Notes under the pieces: model-generated
Seen by the model: only the letters and a program-made list of their open reading frames with translations
The model's database searches: none
What the model was told of the DNA's origin: nothing
Program-made: the position numbers and the translations under genes
In this document: positions 26,204 through 38,076 of the stretch, piece by piece
How positions within the stretch are numbered: the stretch's first letter is position 1
How the letters are laid out: every line of letters starts with the position of its first letter
NCBI RefSeq assembly: GCF_013359595.1
Contig: NZ_JABFMP010000011.1
Span: 106,730 to 170,729, forward strand
DNA length: 64,000 nucleotides
Reading direction: 5' to 3'
From: Pseudomonas sp. C1C7
GTDB taxonomy: Bacteria > Pseudomonadota > Gammaproteobacteria > Pseudomonadales > Pseudomonadaceae

Positions 26204-27361
26204 ATGAACATCACCACCTTTGCCAAACGCCTGTGCCTTCTAGTCCCGCTGCTCCTCTCACCTGCCGCGTTCGCGGCCGAGATGATGCCGTCGCCACCGC
26301 AACTGGCCGCCAAGGCCTATGTGCTCATGGACGCCAGCAGCGGCAACGTTCTGGTCGAGAACAATGGTGACCAGCGTCTGCCACCAGCCAGCCTGACCAA
26401 GCTGATGACCGCGTACATCGCGACGCTGGAAATCCGTCGTGGTCAGATCGGCGAGAACGATCCGGTGACCGTCAGCGAAAACGCCTGGCGTACCGGCGGT
26501 TCGCGGATGTTCATCAAGGTCGGCTCCCAGGTGACCGTCAGCGACCTGCTGCACGGCATCATCATCCAATCGGGCAACGACGCCAGCGTTGCGCTGTCCG
26601 AGCACATCGCCGGCAGCGAAGACGCGTTCGCCGACCTGATGAACAAGACTGTCGCCGACCTGGGCATGACCAACAGCCACTTCATGAACCCGACCGGCCT
26701 GCCGAACCCTGAGCACTACTCGTCGGCTCACGACATGGCGGTGCTGGCTCGCGCGATCATCCATGAAGACCCGGCTCACTACGCGATCTACTCGCAGAAA
26801 GAGTTCTTCTGGAACGGCATCAAGCAACCCAACCGCAACCTGCTGCTGTGGCGTGACAAGACCGTCGACGGTCTGAAAACCGGTCACACCGAAGAAGCCG
26901 GCTACTGCATGGTGTCCTCGGCCGTACGTGACGGCATGCGGCTGATCGCCGTGGTCTTCGGTACCAACAGCGAAGTGGCCCGTGCCGCTGAAACCCAGAA
27001 ACTGCTGACTTACGGCTTCCGTTTCTTCGAAACCCAGACCTTCTATCAGAAAGGCACCGAGCTGGCTCAGGCCCCTGTGTGGAAGGGCGCTACCAGCCAG
27101 GTCAAAGCCGGTCTGGCTGAAGACCTGACCATGACCCTGCCGAAGGGCCAGCTGAAAAAGCTCGCCGCCAGCATGACCATGAACCCGCAACTGGTTGCGC
27201 CAATCGCCAAGGGCGACGTGATCGGCAAAGTCGAAGTCAAACTGGACGACAAGGTAGTGCACAGCGCCGATCTGATCGCTCTGGACGGCGTCGAAGAGGG
27301 TGGTATCTTCCGTCGCATGTGGGATAGCATCCGTCTATTCTTCTACGGCTTGTTCAACTGA
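26204..27361 (+). CDS. dacA: D-alanyl-D-alanine carboxypeptidase (PBP5 type)
   Basis: The product is 385 residues from the ATG at 26204, chosen for the signal peptide that follows (MNITTFAKRLCLLVPLLLSP, cut after AAFAA). It removes the terminal D-Ala from murein pentapeptides and so sets the level of cross-linking. Catalytic motifs: SLTK (Ser63), SGN in IIQSGNDASVAL, and KTG in VDGLKTGHTEEAG. A PBP5_C domain and an amphipathic C-terminal anchor (GIFRRMWDSIRLFFYGLFN) follow. The P. aeruginosa equivalent is called dacC. A strong terminator follows at 27376-27406. Confidence 0.95.
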   Translation: MNITTFAKRLCLLVPLLLSPAAFAAEMMPSPPQLAAKAYVLMDASSGNVLVENNGDQRLPPASLTKLMTAYIATLEIRRGQIGENDPVTVSENAWRTGGSRMFIKVGSQVTVSDLLHGIIIQSGNDASVALSEHIAGSEDAFADLMNKTVADLGMTNSHFMNPTGLPNPEHYSSAHDMAVLARAIIHEDPAHYAIYSQKEFFWNGIKQPNRNLLLWRDKTVDGLKTGHTEEAGYCMVSSAVRDGMRLIAVVFGTNSEVARAAETQKLLTYGFRFFETQTFYQKGTELAQAPVWKGATSQVKAGLAEDLTMTLPKGQLKKLAASMTMNPQLVAPIAKGDVIGKVEVKLDDKVVHSADLIALDGVEEGGIFRRMWDSIRLFFYGLFN

Positions 27362-27375
27362 TAGTGTGCACCTGC

Positions 27376-27406
27376 AAAGCCCCGCGCTCATCCGGCGCGG
27401 GGCTTT
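27376..27406 (+). terminator. Intrinsic-type terminator after dacA
   Basis: AAAGCCCCGCGC (27376-27387) pairs with GCGCGGGGCTTT (27395-27406) around a 7-nt loop. The T-run is short. It separates the murein genes from ybeD-lipB-lipA. Confidence 0.75.
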
Positions 27407-27445
27407 GCCCGTCGCCACGGCTTACGCTTACGAGGCCGTTACGCC

Positions 27446-27721
27446 ATGACCGATACAGATGTAAAGGCTCCCAAGATCGAATTCCCGGCCAACGATTACC
27501 CGGTTAAGGTGATCAGCGACACGGGTGTGGGCAACAAGGACAAGATCATCGACATCGTCCGCAAACACGCAAAGATCAATGATGAGCGCGTGGACGAGCG
27601 TCAAAGCAGCAACGGCAAGTACACCACGATTCAGTTGCACATCGTCGCCACCGATCAGGACCAGCTGTACAACATCAACAGCGAACTGCGGGCTACCGGC
27701 TTCGTGCACATGGTGCTGTGA
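27446..27721 (+). CDS. ybeD: DUF493 (YbeD) family protein
   Basis: The product is 91 residues with the DUF493 pattern: [30 protein letters not shown], and [20 protein letters not shown]. The structure known for E. coli YbeD is an ACT-like regulatory fold, and the job is unknown. It is always next to lipB in gamma-proteobacteria. Its stop overlaps the lipB start. Confidence 0.93.
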   Translation: MTDTDVKAPKIEFPANDYPVKVISDTGVGNKDKIIDIVRKHAKINDERVDERQSSNGKYTTIQLHIVATDQDQLYNINSELRATGFVHMVL

Positions 27722-28368
27722 TGTCCGCGACATTGGGCTTTCGCGAGCTCGGTCAGATGGCTTACGAGCCGGTCTGGCATGCCATGCAACGCTTTACCAA
27801 CGAACGCGGCAGTGATGCCGCCGACGAGATCTGGCTGGTCGAACACCCGCCGGTTTTCACCCAGGGCCAGGCCGGCAAGGCCGAGCATCTGTTACTGCCG
27901 GGCGATATTCCGGTGGTGCAGGTCGATCGTGGCGGCCAGGTGACGTATCACGGCCCCGGGCAACTGGTGGTCTACCTGTTGCTGGATGTGCGCAAGCTGG
28001 GTTTCGGCGTGCGTGATCTGGTGACTCGCATGGAATCGTGCCTGATCGAGCTGCTCGCCAGTTATGGCGTGACGGCCGCGGCCAAGCCCGATGCGCCGGG
28101 TGTCTATGTCGACGGAGCGAAAATCGCGTCTCTGGGTCTGCGGATCCGCCATGGTTGTTCCTTTCACGGCCTGGCCCTGAACGTGGACATGAACCTGGAA
28201 CCGTTTCGACGGATTAATCCCTGCGGCTACGCCGGGCTGGCGATGACCCAGCTGAGCGATCACGCAGGATCGATTGAATTTGCCGAGGTAAGTGCCCGGC
28301 TGCGTGCGCAGCTCGTCAAACACCTCGACTATGCTGAGCAGACGACCCTCACGGGCGGAATCGACTGA
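27721..28368 (+). CDS. lipB: Octanoyl-ACP:protein N-octanoyltransferase
   Basis: The product is 215 residues from the ATG at 27721. LipB moves octanoate from ACP to lipoyl domains. The conserved blocks are [19 protein letters not shown] with the GGxxTYHGPGQ motif, [20 protein letters not shown] (catalytic lysine in GAKIASLG) and [20 protein letters not shown] containing the acyl-accepting cysteine. It is coupled to ybeD and followed by lipA 1 nt after its stop. Confidence 0.96.
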   Translation: MSATLGFRELGQMAYEPVWHAMQRFTNERGSDAADEIWLVEHPPVFTQGQAGKAEHLLLPGDIPVVQVDRGGQVTYHGPGQLVVYLLLDVRKLGFGVRDLVTRMESCLIELLASYGVTAAAKPDAPGVYVDGAKIASLGLRIRHGCSFHGLALNVDMNLEPFRRINPCGYAGLAMTQLSDHAGSIEFAEVSARLRAQLVKHLDYAEQTTLTGGID

Positions 28369-28369
28369 T

Positions 28370-29392
28370 ATGACTACTGATGCAGTGCAAACCATGATCC
28401 CGACGCTCGACGTTTCCGAGCGCCCGGCCCCGCGTCCCAAGGTTGAAGCCGGCGTCAAGCTGCGCGGCGCCGAGAAGGTTGCACGCATTCCGGTAAAGAT
28501 CATTCCGACCACCGAACTGCCGAAGAAGCCTGACTGGATTCGCGTGCGCATCCCGGTGTCGCCGGAAGTCGACCGCATCAAATCCCTGCTGCGCAAACAC
28601 AAGCTGCACAGCGTGTGCGAAGAAGCGTCCTGCCCGAACCTGGGCGAGTGCTTCTCCGGCGGCACCGCGACCTTCATGATCATGGGTGACATCTGCACCC
28701 GTCGCTGCCCGTTCTGCGACGTTGGCCACGGTCGTCCGAAGCCGCTGGACGTCAACGAGCCGGAAAGCCTGGCCATCGCCATCGCTGACCTGCGCCTGAA
28801 GTACGTGGTGATCACCTCGGTGGACCGCGACGACCTGCGCGACGGCGGTGCCCAGCACTTCGCCGACTGCATCCGTGAAATCCGCAAGCTGTCGCCGAAC
28901 GTGCAGCTCGAAACCCTGGTGCCGGACTACCGCGGCCGCATGGACATCGCGCTGGAAATCACCGCGGCCGAGCCGCCGGATGTGTTCAACCACAACCTGG
29001 AAACCGTGCCGCGCTTGTACAAGGCTGCGCGTCCGGGTTCGGACTACCAGTGGTCGCTGACCCTGCTGCAACGCTTCAAGCAGATGATGCCGCACATTCC
29101 GACCAAATCCGGCTTGATGTTGGGTCTGGGCGAGACCGACGACGAAGTGATCGAAGTCATGAAGCGCATGCGCGAACACGACATCGATATGCTGACCCTG
29201 GGCCAGTACCTGCAACCGTCCCGCAGCCACTTGCCGGTGCAGCGTTTCGTGCACCCGGACACCTTCGCCTGGTTCGCCGAGGAAGGTTACAAAATGGGCT
29301 TCAAGAACGTCGCTTCCGGTCCGCTGGTACGTTCCTCGTACCACGCTGACGAACAGGCGAAGCTGGTCAAGGCCGAGCTGATTTCGTCCTGA
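28370..29392 (+). CDS. lipA: Lipoyl synthase (radical SAM)
   Basis: The product is 340 residues from the ATG at 28370. LipA inserts sulfur at C6 and C8 of the octanoyl chain. Two iron-sulfur clusters are represented by [12 protein letters not shown] (auxiliary cluster) and [13 protein letters not shown] (radical-SAM cluster). The C-terminus has RSSYHADEQ, whose serine ligates the auxiliary cluster. The order ybeD-lipB-lipA is that of E. coli. A strong terminator follows. Confidence 0.97.
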   Translation: MTTDAVQTMIPTLDVSERPAPRPKVEAGVKLRGAEKVARIPVKIIPTTELPKKPDWIRVRIPVSPEVDRIKSLLRKHKLHSVCEEASCPNLGECFSGGTATFMIMGDICTRRCPFCDVGHGRPKPLDVNEPESLAIAIADLRLKYVVITSVDRDDLRDGGAQHFADCIREIRKLSPNVQLETLVPDYRGRMDIALEITAAEPPDVFNHNLETVPRLYKAARPGSDYQWSLTLLQRFKQMMPHIPTKSGLMLGLGETDDEVIEVMKRMREHDIDMLTLGQYLQPSRSHLPVQRFVHPDTFAWFAEEGYKMGFKNVASGPLVRSSYHADEQAKLVKAELISS

Positions 29393-29408
29393 TAGCCGGG
29401 TCGTATTG

Positions 29409-29445
29409 AAAAAGCCCGCAAGGCTTTGAGTCTTGCGGGCTTTTT
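29409..29445 (+). terminator. Strong intrinsic terminator after lipA
   Basis: AAAAAGCCCGCAAG (29409-29422) pairs with CTTGCGGGCTTTTT (29432-29445). More T residues follow to 29447. A classic rho-independent form, ending the lip operon. Confidence 0.92.
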
Positions 29446-29527
29446 TTCGGCTGGCCTAAAGTGATGAAGCTTCTTCTGTTTGTCCTCGTTCCTGACTACT
29501 GTGTTGATGTTTTACCCAGGGAGATTC

Positions 29528-30484
29528 ATGGTGACCGCTAGACCTGTCCACACCCTTCGTCCTCACTCACCCGTCCCGGCACTGCCGTCGCAAGGGCTGA
29601 TCGGCGTCATCGCGCCCGCAGGCCCGGCCCCGCTGGACACCGACAAAGCCGTGCAATGGATGCGCGCCCGCGGTTATTCGCTGAAGATTTTTCCGGGTGT
29701 CTACGAGAAGGATGGCTACCTGGCCGGCAGTGACGAGGTGCGCCTCAATGATCTGCACGCGGCGTTCGCCGACAACGAGGTCGACGCCATCATCTGCCTT
29801 CGCGGTGGCTATGGCACTCCACGCTTGCTCGATCGCCTCGACTTCGAACTGCTGCGCAACAACGCCAAGCCCTTCATCGGCTACAGCGACATCACCGCGC
29901 TGCATCTGGCGATCAGTCGATACTCAGGCTTTGTGACATTCCATGGCCCGCTGCTCAATGCCGATTTGCTGGGTGACAAGCGCAAGCCCACCGAGTCATC
30001 GTTTTTCAACATGCTGCGCGGGCAGGTGAAGGCGGGCAGTGTGCTGGCCCACCCTGAGGCCTATCCCTTGACGACCATCGAGCCAGGCATCGCCCACGGG
30101 CGCTTGCTGGGGGGCAATCTGTCGATGATCGCGGCGACCATGGGCACGCCTTACGAGATCGATGCCGAAGGCGTCATCCTGTTGATCGAGGACATCAACG
30201 AGCCGCTGTACCGCGTCGACCGACTGCTGACCCATCTGCGTCTGGCGGGCACTCTCGGCAAGCTGCGCGGGGTTCTGGTGGGGGATGTAGCGGGTGTGGA
30301 GGTGCCGGCGCTGGAGCGGTTACTCAAGCAGACATTCGAACCGTTGCGGATCCCGGTGTTGTCTGGATGGCGCAGCGGGCATTGCGATCCGAACTTGACG
30401 TTGCCGATGGGGGCGCTGGTCAGGCTGGATGTCGGGAAGCAGGAATTGGTGTTGGAGCAGGATGTGGTCGTCAGCGTCAGATAG
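29528..30484 (+). CDS. Peptidase S66 / LD-carboxypeptidase (LdcA/MccF-like)
   Basis: The product is 318 residues from the ATG at 29528, with AGGGAGA just upstream; the frame opening at 29480 is not needed. The S66 fold has GVIAPAGPAPLDTDKA, CLRGGYGTPRLLDRLDF, the nucleophile in FIGYSDITALHL, the glutamate in ILLIEDINEPLYRVDRLL, and the histidine in SGHCDPNLTLPMG. These make up the Ser-Glu-His triad. Family members remove the terminal D-Ala of murein tetrapeptides or cleave microcin C7-type conjugates. Given mpl and dacA nearby, murein recycling in the cytoplasm is plausible, but the MccF-type role cannot be excluded. Confidence 0.88.
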   Translation: MVTARPVHTLRPHSPVPALPSQGLIGVIAPAGPAPLDTDKAVQWMRARGYSLKIFPGVYEKDGYLAGSDEVRLNDLHAAFADNEVDAIICLRGGYGTPRLLDRLDFELLRNNAKPFIGYSDITALHLAISRYSGFVTFHGPLLNADLLGDKRKPTESSFFNMLRGQVKAGSVLAHPEAYPLTTIEPGIAHGRLLGGNLSMIAATMGTPYEIDAEGVILLIEDINEPLYRVDRLLTHLRLAGTLGKLRGVLVGDVAGVEVPALERLLKQTFEPLRIPVLSGWRSGHCDPNLTLPMGALVRLDVGKQELVLEQDVVVSVR

Positions 30485-30489
30485 TACGT

Positions 30490-30555
30490 CTTCGCGGACA
30501 AGCCTCGCTCCTGCAGGTGCTCATCGACCTGTAGGAGCGAGGCTTGCCCGCGAAG
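30490..30555. repeat. REP/BIME-like inverted repeat at convergent ends
   Basis: Arms at 30490-30516 and 30529-30555 with CTTCGCGG and CTCGCTCCTGCAG words match the element at 4209-4270. It separates the LD-carboxypeptidase gene and the convergent transglycosylase gene. Confidence 0.88.
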
Positions 30556-30559
30556 CTTT

Positions 30560-31882
30560 TTAGCGGTTACGCAAACCTTCCAGCAACTTGTGCGTCGGAT
30601 ACCCATCCGCCGGCCAGCCAAACGACTGCTGCGCGCTGCGGATCGCCTTTCGGGTGTTGGCGCCGATGATTCCGTCCGCGGTGCCCGCGTCGTAATTCTG
30701 GGCACTCAGCAGGCTTTGCAGTTCCATTCGCTCGGTACGGCTCAACGGCAAGTCATCCTTCGGCCAGGTGCCGCTGATCAGACCCGCACCATGGAAGCGC
30801 TGAGACAACAGGCCGACGCCCAGCGCGTAGGACGACGAATTGTTGTACTTGAGGATGGCCCGGAAGTTGTCGAGCACCAGGAACGCCGGGCCACGATAGC
30901 CGGCCGGCAGCAGCAGAGCCGCGGACAGTTGCTCCGAGCCTGGCGGAACCTGGCCGCCATTGGGCGGGATTACACCCAGCTGGCGCCATTCGGCGACGCT
31001 TTTGCGAATCGTGCCGTCGGCCAGCAAATAGTTGAAGCCGCCCGGCAATTGCACTTCAAAGCCCCACGGCTGGCCTCTCTGCCAGCCGGAGCTTTGCAGG
31101 TAGTGCGCGGTCGAGGCCAGGGCATCGGCGGAGCTGCCCCAGATGTCGCGGCGACCATCGCCATCGAAGTCCACGGCGTGGGTGTTGTAGGTGGTCGGGA
31201 TGAACTGGGTCTGGCCCATGGCGCCGGCCCAGGAACCGAGCATCTTCTCGGGTTCGATATCACCCTGTTGCAAAATCTGCAGCGCGGCGATCAATTGCGC
31301 GTGGGCAAAGCCCGGGCGGCGGCCTTCGTAGGCCAGGGTCGCCAGCGAGTTGATCACTGATTTGTTGCCCTGGAACTGGCCGAAATTGCTTTCCATGCCC
31401 CACACGGCGACCAGGGCTTCACGGTCAACGCCGTAGCGCTGTTCGATGCTCTGCAGGATGCCATCGTACTGGCTGAGCAGCGACTGACCCTTGCGAATCC
31501 GCAACGGTGAAAGCGCGCCATCGAGGTACTCCCACACCGGGCGGGTGAACTCGGGCTGGCTGCGATCGGCACGGATCACGCTGGGGTCGAAGCTGACGTT
31601 GGCGAAGGCGCGGTCGAACAGATCGGCGCGAATCCCGGCGGCCAGGGCGTCCTTGCGGAAACCTGCCTGCCATTCGGCGAAAGTCTGGGTCGGCTGGATA
31701 TCGAGGTTTTCACCGCTCGGAACCACGGGTGCAACGATGGCCGGAGCAGTGGCCAGAGCAGGCGTCTGAAGCTGCTGTGCGTCGGCGGCGGTCGGTTTTT
31801 CCGCACAGGCGACTAGCAAAATGAGGCTGGAGGCAGCGATCAATTGGCGAAGGTGCCAACGACGGGAAAGACTAAGGGGCAT
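30560..31882 (-). CDS. MltB-family lytic transglycosylase lipoprotein with peptidoglycan-binding domain
   Basis: The product is 440 residues from the ATG at 31882; a longer frame starts at 31924. A lipoprotein signal is seen (LIAASSLILLVACAEKP, lipobox LVAC). The GH103 domain has AVWGMESNFGQFQGNKSVI with the catalytic glutamate, SWAGAMGQTQFIPTTYN and AVDFDGDGRRDIWGSSADAL. A C-terminal PG_binding_1 domain follows (LQSLLSAQNYDAGTADGIIG). It resembles the P. aeruginosa SltB3-type enzyme by layout. It is a second MltB-family protein, distinct from the one at 23996, with an added murein-binding module. Confidence 0.9.
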   Translation of the reverse strand: MPLSLSRRWHLRQLIAASSLILLVACAEKPTAADAQQLQTPALATAPAIVAPVVPSGENLDIQPTQTFAEWQAGFRKDALAAGIRADLFDRAFANVSFDPSVIRADRSQPEFTRPVWEYLDGALSPLRIRKGQSLLSQYDGILQSIEQRYGVDREALVAVWGMESNFGQFQGNKSVINSLATLAYEGRRPGFAHAQLIAALQILQQGDIEPEKMLGSWAGAMGQTQFIPTTYNTHAVDFDGDGRRDIWGSSADALASTAHYLQSSGWQRGQPWGFEVQLPGGFNYLLADGTIRKSVAEWRQLGVIPPNGGQVPPGSEQLSAALLLPAGYRGPAFLVLDNFRAILKYNNSSSYALGVGLLSQRFHGAGLISGTWPKDDLPLSRTERMELQSLLSAQNYDAGTADGIIGANTRKAIRSAQQSFGWPADGYPTHKLLEGLRNR

Positions 31883-31945
31883 GCACGGGTCCAGGGAATT
31901 CGAATCAGGTGCAGACCTTAACATGTTGAGCGGATGCTTGCCGTT

Positions 31946-32110
31946 TCAGGCCGCCAGAAAGTAAAAAGCCTCCCGGTTATCAGACCGGAAGGCTTCGCGA
32001 CGGTAGCTGCCTTTGCCCTTGCCGGGGCGTTCCTGGCGGCTACGGAACAGTGGCTGGGCGATGATGGATTTGGCCTTGTTGGGGCCATGCTTTGCTGGCT
32101 TTTTGCTCAT
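31946..32110 (-). CDS. arfA: Alternative ribosome-rescue factor ArfA (54 residues)
   Basis: A 54-codon frame runs from the ATG at 32110 to the TGA at 31946-31948. It contains AQPLFRSRQERPGKGKGSYR, matching the ArfA core of E. coli (PLFRxR..E...KGKGSYxR). ArfA brings release factor 2 to ribosomes stalled on non-stop mRNA when tmRNA fails. The C-terminal residues REAFRSDNREAFYFLAA are encoded over an intrinsic terminator (31963-31995). Thus most transcripts should end inside the gene, giving a truncated product tagged by tmRNA, as in the known E. coli feedback loop where the arfA message lacks its stop codon. The start is 112 nt downstream of holA. Confidence 0.88.
   Translation of the reverse strand: MSKKPAKHGPNKAKSIIAQPLFRSRQERPGKGKGSYRREAFRSDNREAFYFLAA
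31963..31995 (-). terminator. Intrinsic terminator inside the arfA coding sequence
   Basis: On the minus strand AAGCCTTCCGGT pairs with ACCGGGAGGCTT (one G-T pair) around a 6-nt loop, followed by a run of five T. It lies just before the arfA stop codon, so transcripts would lack that stop. This is the feature expected of a self-limiting arfA message. Confidence 0.8.
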
Positions 32111-32222
32111 GATGGATGCTCGCGAGTGGGTGTTTTTTGCGCGGCAAATATTCGGCCGAAATGGGACGGATGTCCATAGTGCAAATGCAGGCGTGATTTG
32201 TAGGAAAAAGACCGCGGAACGC

Positions 32223-33260
32223 TTATTCGGCAGGCAACGGCAGCCGCTGACCGGCCATCAACAGCGTCAAGCGACTCAGGCTCATCCACGGCGAGCCCGC
32301 CGCCTGGCCCTTGATTTGCGCGTCGATACGCTGCGCTTCGAGCAGCAACTGCGCCCAGCGTGGAGCTGAATAGCGTTGCAGGGCCTTGCTCATCAGCGGT
32401 TTGCGCTTGTCCCACACCGGTGGCCTGGCCTGGCTGAATGCCTTGTCCAGCGGCGTGCCCTGGCTGTATTGCAGGGCAATGTTGGCCAGCAGGCGCAATT
32501 CCCGAGACAGGGCCCAGAGAATCACCGGTGGCTCGACGCCTTCGCCCCGCAAGCCTTCGAGCATGCGCAGGGCATGGGACGCCTCGCCGTTGAGAATCGC
32601 ATCGGTCAGCCCGAAGACATCGAAGCGCGCGCTGTCGGCGACCGCCGCCTGCACGGTTTCGATGGTGATCTGACCGCCTTCGGCCATCAACTTGAGCTTT
32701 TCGATCTCTTGGGCGGCGGCCAGCAGGTTGCCTTCGACCCGCGCAGCGATCAGTTCGACCGCGTCCTGGCTGGCGGACAGTCCGGCCTGGGACAGACGCT
32801 GACGGATCCAGCTCGGCAACTGGCTGGCATCCACCGGCCATATCTGCACGAACTGGGTCTGCTGGCCTTCGACCAGCGCCTTGCCCCACTTGGTTTTCTG
32901 CGCACTGCCGTCGAGTTTCGGCAGGCTGATCAGCAGTACCGTGTCTTCGGCCGGGCGCGAGCAGTATTCGATGAGCGCGGCAGCGCCCTTGTCACCGGGC
33001 TTGCCGGAGGGCAGGCGCAGTTCCAGCAGGCGCTTTTCGGCGAACAGCGACATGCTGGCCCCGGCGAGCAACAGCGTTCCCCAGTCGAAATTGGCGTCGG
33101 CGGCAAACACCTGGCGTTCATCGAAGCCCTGCTGACGAGCGGCGGAGCGGATGGCGTCAGCGGCCTCCTGGCACAGCAGTGGATCATCGCCACTGATGAC
33201 GTAGACCGGCGCGAGGCTGCCTTGCAGGTGCTTGGCGAGTTGGGCGGGAGCGAGCTTCAT
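32223..33260 (-). CDS. holA: DNA polymerase III delta subunit
   Basis: The product is 345 residues, the normal length for HolA. Delta is the clamp-opening wrench of the clamp loader. Seen: the N-terminal VYVISGDDPLLCQEAADAIR (the family's sensor-like opening), ELRLPSGKPGDKGAAALIEY, LISLPKLDGSAQKTKWGKAL and the C-terminal helical part with LLANIALQYSQGTPLDKAF. The gap to lptE is 39 nt, so leuS-lptE-holA form an operon as in E. coli. arfA is downstream. Confidence 0.95.
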   Translation of the reverse strand: MKLAPAQLAKHLQGSLAPVYVISGDDPLLCQEAADAIRSAARQQGFDERQVFAADANFDWGTLLLAGASMSLFAEKRLLELRLPSGKPGDKGAAALIEYCSRPAEDTVLLISLPKLDGSAQKTKWGKALVEGQQTQFVQIWPVDASQLPSWIRQRLSQAGLSASQDAVELIAARVEGNLLAAAQEIEKLKLMAEGGQITIETVQAAVADSARFDVFGLTDAILNGEASHALRMLEGLRGEGVEPPVILWALSRELRLLANIALQYSQGTPLDKAFSQARPPVWDKRKPLMSKALQRYSAPRWAQLLLEAQRIDAQIKGQAAGSPWMSLSRLTLLMAGQRLPLPAE

Positions 33261-33299
33261 AAGAGAGGGCGAACGGGGCGCCTGAGCGCCCCGTAAGTC

Positions 33300-33905
33300 T
33301 TACTGCTGCGGGATTTCGATAGGCGACTGACGCGGGGTTTCCGCTTCAGCCTTCTGCGCCGCTTCCAGTGCCGCGGCTTCTGCCTTGGCGCGGGCTTCGG
33401 CGGTCTGCTGCAACTGTTGCAACTGGGTCGGCGTGATCTGCTGCAGGCGCAGCATCATGCGTTGTACCAGTTCACGACGCATTTCCTTGCGGGCGTCGGC
33501 GGCTTCCTGGTCGGAGCCCACCAGGTTGTTGCCGTCGTGGATGAAGACCTTTTCCACTTCGAGCTTGTCATTGATCAACGACAGGTTGCCCTGGCTGAGG
33601 ATGCTGTAGTTGAGCGTGGTGTTCAGTTGATATTCGCCGGTACGACCAGCCCCTGCATAGCTGAGGATGCGCTGGGTTTCCTGCTCGTCCGTCAGCACCA
33701 GCTTGTAGGGTGCGCCGGTGTAGACCTTGACGCCGCTGCTATCGAGTACCTGACGCAGTTGCGTCACGGTTTCGCCATAGGAGTTGCGCGCGCTGACGTC
33801 GAGTTCCTTGATCGCCAGTTCGGTGGTGCCGGTGCCGCGCAGCTGGAAACCGCAGGCGCTCAGCAGGACTGCGAGGCCCATCACCAGCAAGTTGCGTTTG
33901 ATCAT
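33300..33905 (-). CDS. lptE: LPS-assembly lipoprotein LptE
   Basis: The product is 201 residues from the ATG at 33905, preceded by GGGGAG. The lipoprotein signal is LLVMGLAVLLSACGFQLRGT with lipobox LSAC. LptE plugs the LptD barrel in the outer membrane to deliver LPS. The conserved GFQLRGTG start and QRILSYAGAGRTGEYQL are typical. The C-terminus is a long Gln/Ala/Glu-rich helix (LQQLQQTAEARAKAEAAALE), longer than in E. coli and common in pseudomonads. Confidence 0.93.
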   Translation of the reverse strand: MIKRNLLVMGLAVLLSACGFQLRGTGTTELAIKELDVSARNSYGETVTQLRQVLDSSGVKVYTGAPYKLVLTDEQETQRILSYAGAGRTGEYQLNTTLNYSILSQGNLSLINDKLEVEKVFIHDGNNLVGSDQEAADARKEMRRELVQRMMLRLQQITPTQLQQLQQTAEARAKAEAAALEAAQKAEAETPRQSPIEIPQQ

Positions 33906-33993
33906 TGTGTTGCTCCCCTTGAAACCATGTGGGCCGTTCAAGCGGCCCGAAAGGTTTTACTCGGCGCCGGGCATGACCCGGCGCCTGATCCAA

Positions 33994-36834
<2,841 letters not shown>

Positions 36835-36882
36835 CTAAGCTCTTATTTGGGGAGTAGGTCTTATCTTCCAATGAGGTGAGGG

Positions 36883-37203
36883 ATGGTTGAGTCACAGCAA
36901 AAAGCTACAAAACCGGAGCTGTACGAAAGACTGATCGATCGTCTGGGCCTGGCGCTGGAAGCAGCAAAAACCGCCAGCCGGCTGCGTGATGAACGTCCGC
37001 TTGAACTGGAGCTGCGCGGCTTGAGCCCCGCAGAGTTCGCTCTGGTCAAGGCGTACCTGGATCGCAGCGAACGTGAGACGCACGGATGCCTGTCAGAAGC
37101 CGTGAAACAACTCGACGCACCACGTTCTGCCAAGGTCATCTGGCTCAAGGACAAAGTACCCGGTAGAGACGCGGTAAAGGTCCGGTCTCTGAAGTTCAAG
37201 TAG
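36883..37203 (+). CDS. Conserved hypothetical protein, helical, 106 residues
   Basis: The start at 36883 has GAGGTGAGGG just before it. The product is charged and has no signal peptide or membrane segment. Two amphipathic helices can be drawn (LYERLIDRLGLALEAAKTAS and SPAEFALVKAYLDRSERETH) before a basic tail ending in KVPGRDAVKVRSLKFK. I do not recognise the family with certainty. It is divergent from leuS and lies about 100 nt upstream of the ydcF-like gene, a position recalled as that of the PA3986 hypothetical protein. Nothing in it shows a catalytic motif. Confidence 0.75.
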   Translation: MVESQQKATKPELYERLIDRLGLALEAAKTASRLRDERPLELELRGLSPAEFALVKAYLDRSERETHGCLSEAVKQLDAPRSAKVIWLKDKVPGRDAVKVRSLKFK

Positions 37204-37307
37204 GCGCAAAGCCATGTCCAGTGGTTTTTTGCAGCGCAGTCCTTCCGTATTTATTGTCGCATTGCGTCAACCCACTTAGGCTTCGGGCATCTTCATGGAG
37301 ATGCTCG

Positions 37308-38069
37308 ATGCCTTTTCGTTATTTCGTCAAACACCTTCTGATGCCGCCCGGCATTCTCATCCTGTTGCTGATCCTCGCCTGGTGGCTGCGTCGCTCAAGA
37401 CCGCGGCTTGCAGGTTTTTGCTTTGCCGTGGGGCTGGGCGGGTTCTGGTTGATGAGCCTGCCGGCGGTGGTGCAATGGGGCGCGGAACTGCTTGAGCGTG
37501 AGCCACCGCTGGCTCGCGACGAATGGGCGACCCTGGGGCAACGTGCCGATGCCATCGTGGTGCTGGGGTCAGGGCGTGAACGCGGTGATCTGGCCTGGGA
37601 CACTGACCAGCCCACCGGTGTGGGCCTGGAGCGCCAGCGTTATGCGGCGCGGTTGGCCAAGGCCTCGGGCTTGCCGGTGTTGACCAGCGGCGGGCTGCAT
37701 TACGGTGCGCCGCCGAGCGAGGCGCAGATGATGGCCGACTCCCTGCGTGACGATTTCGGCGTGGCGGTGCGTTGGCAGGAAGGGCAGAGTCGCACCACCT
37801 GGGAAAACGCGCAAATGACCGCGCAGGTTTTGTTGCCCGAAGGGGTCAAGCGCGTGGTGGTCGTGACGACGGCCGCGCATATGCCGCGAGCGGTCTGGAG
37901 TTTCAGGAAGGCCGGGTTTGAGGTAGTGCCGGCACCGGTCGGGTTTCTGGGCCAGGACAACAGCGAAGTGTTCGGCGGCTGGATGCCGGAGTTCAAGGCG
38001 ATCTGGCGCAGCGGACAGCTGATGAACGAGGCGGTGGGGCAGGTGGGGTATTGGCTTTTTTACCGTTGA
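37308..38069 (+). CDS. YdcF/ElyC-like DUF218 membrane protein
   Basis: The product is 253 residues from the ATG at 37308 (GGAGAT upstream). Two membrane segments open the protein (LMPPGILILLLILAWWL and FCFAVGLGGFWLMSLPAVV). The DUF218 domain follows in the periplasm: ADAIVVLGSGRERGD, RQRYAARLAKASGLPVLTSG, SRTTWENAQMTAQVLLPEG and VVVVTTAAHMPRAVWSFRK. E. coli ElyC of this family is needed for envelope stability at low temperature. The substrate is unknown. It ends at a REP that faces lnt. Confidence 0.88.
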   Translation: MPFRYFVKHLLMPPGILILLLILAWWLRRSRPRLAGFCFAVGLGGFWLMSLPAVVQWGAELLEREPPLARDEWATLGQRADAIVVLGSGRERGDLAWDTDQPTGVGLERQRYAARLAKASGLPVLTSGGLHYGAPPSEAQMMADSLRDDFGVAVRWQEGQSRTTWENAQMTAQVLLPEGVKRVVVVTTAAHMPRAVWSFRKAGFEVVPAPVGFLGQDNSEVFGGWMPEFKAIWRSGQLMNEAVGQVGYWLFYR

Positions 38070-38076
38070 GGATCAA

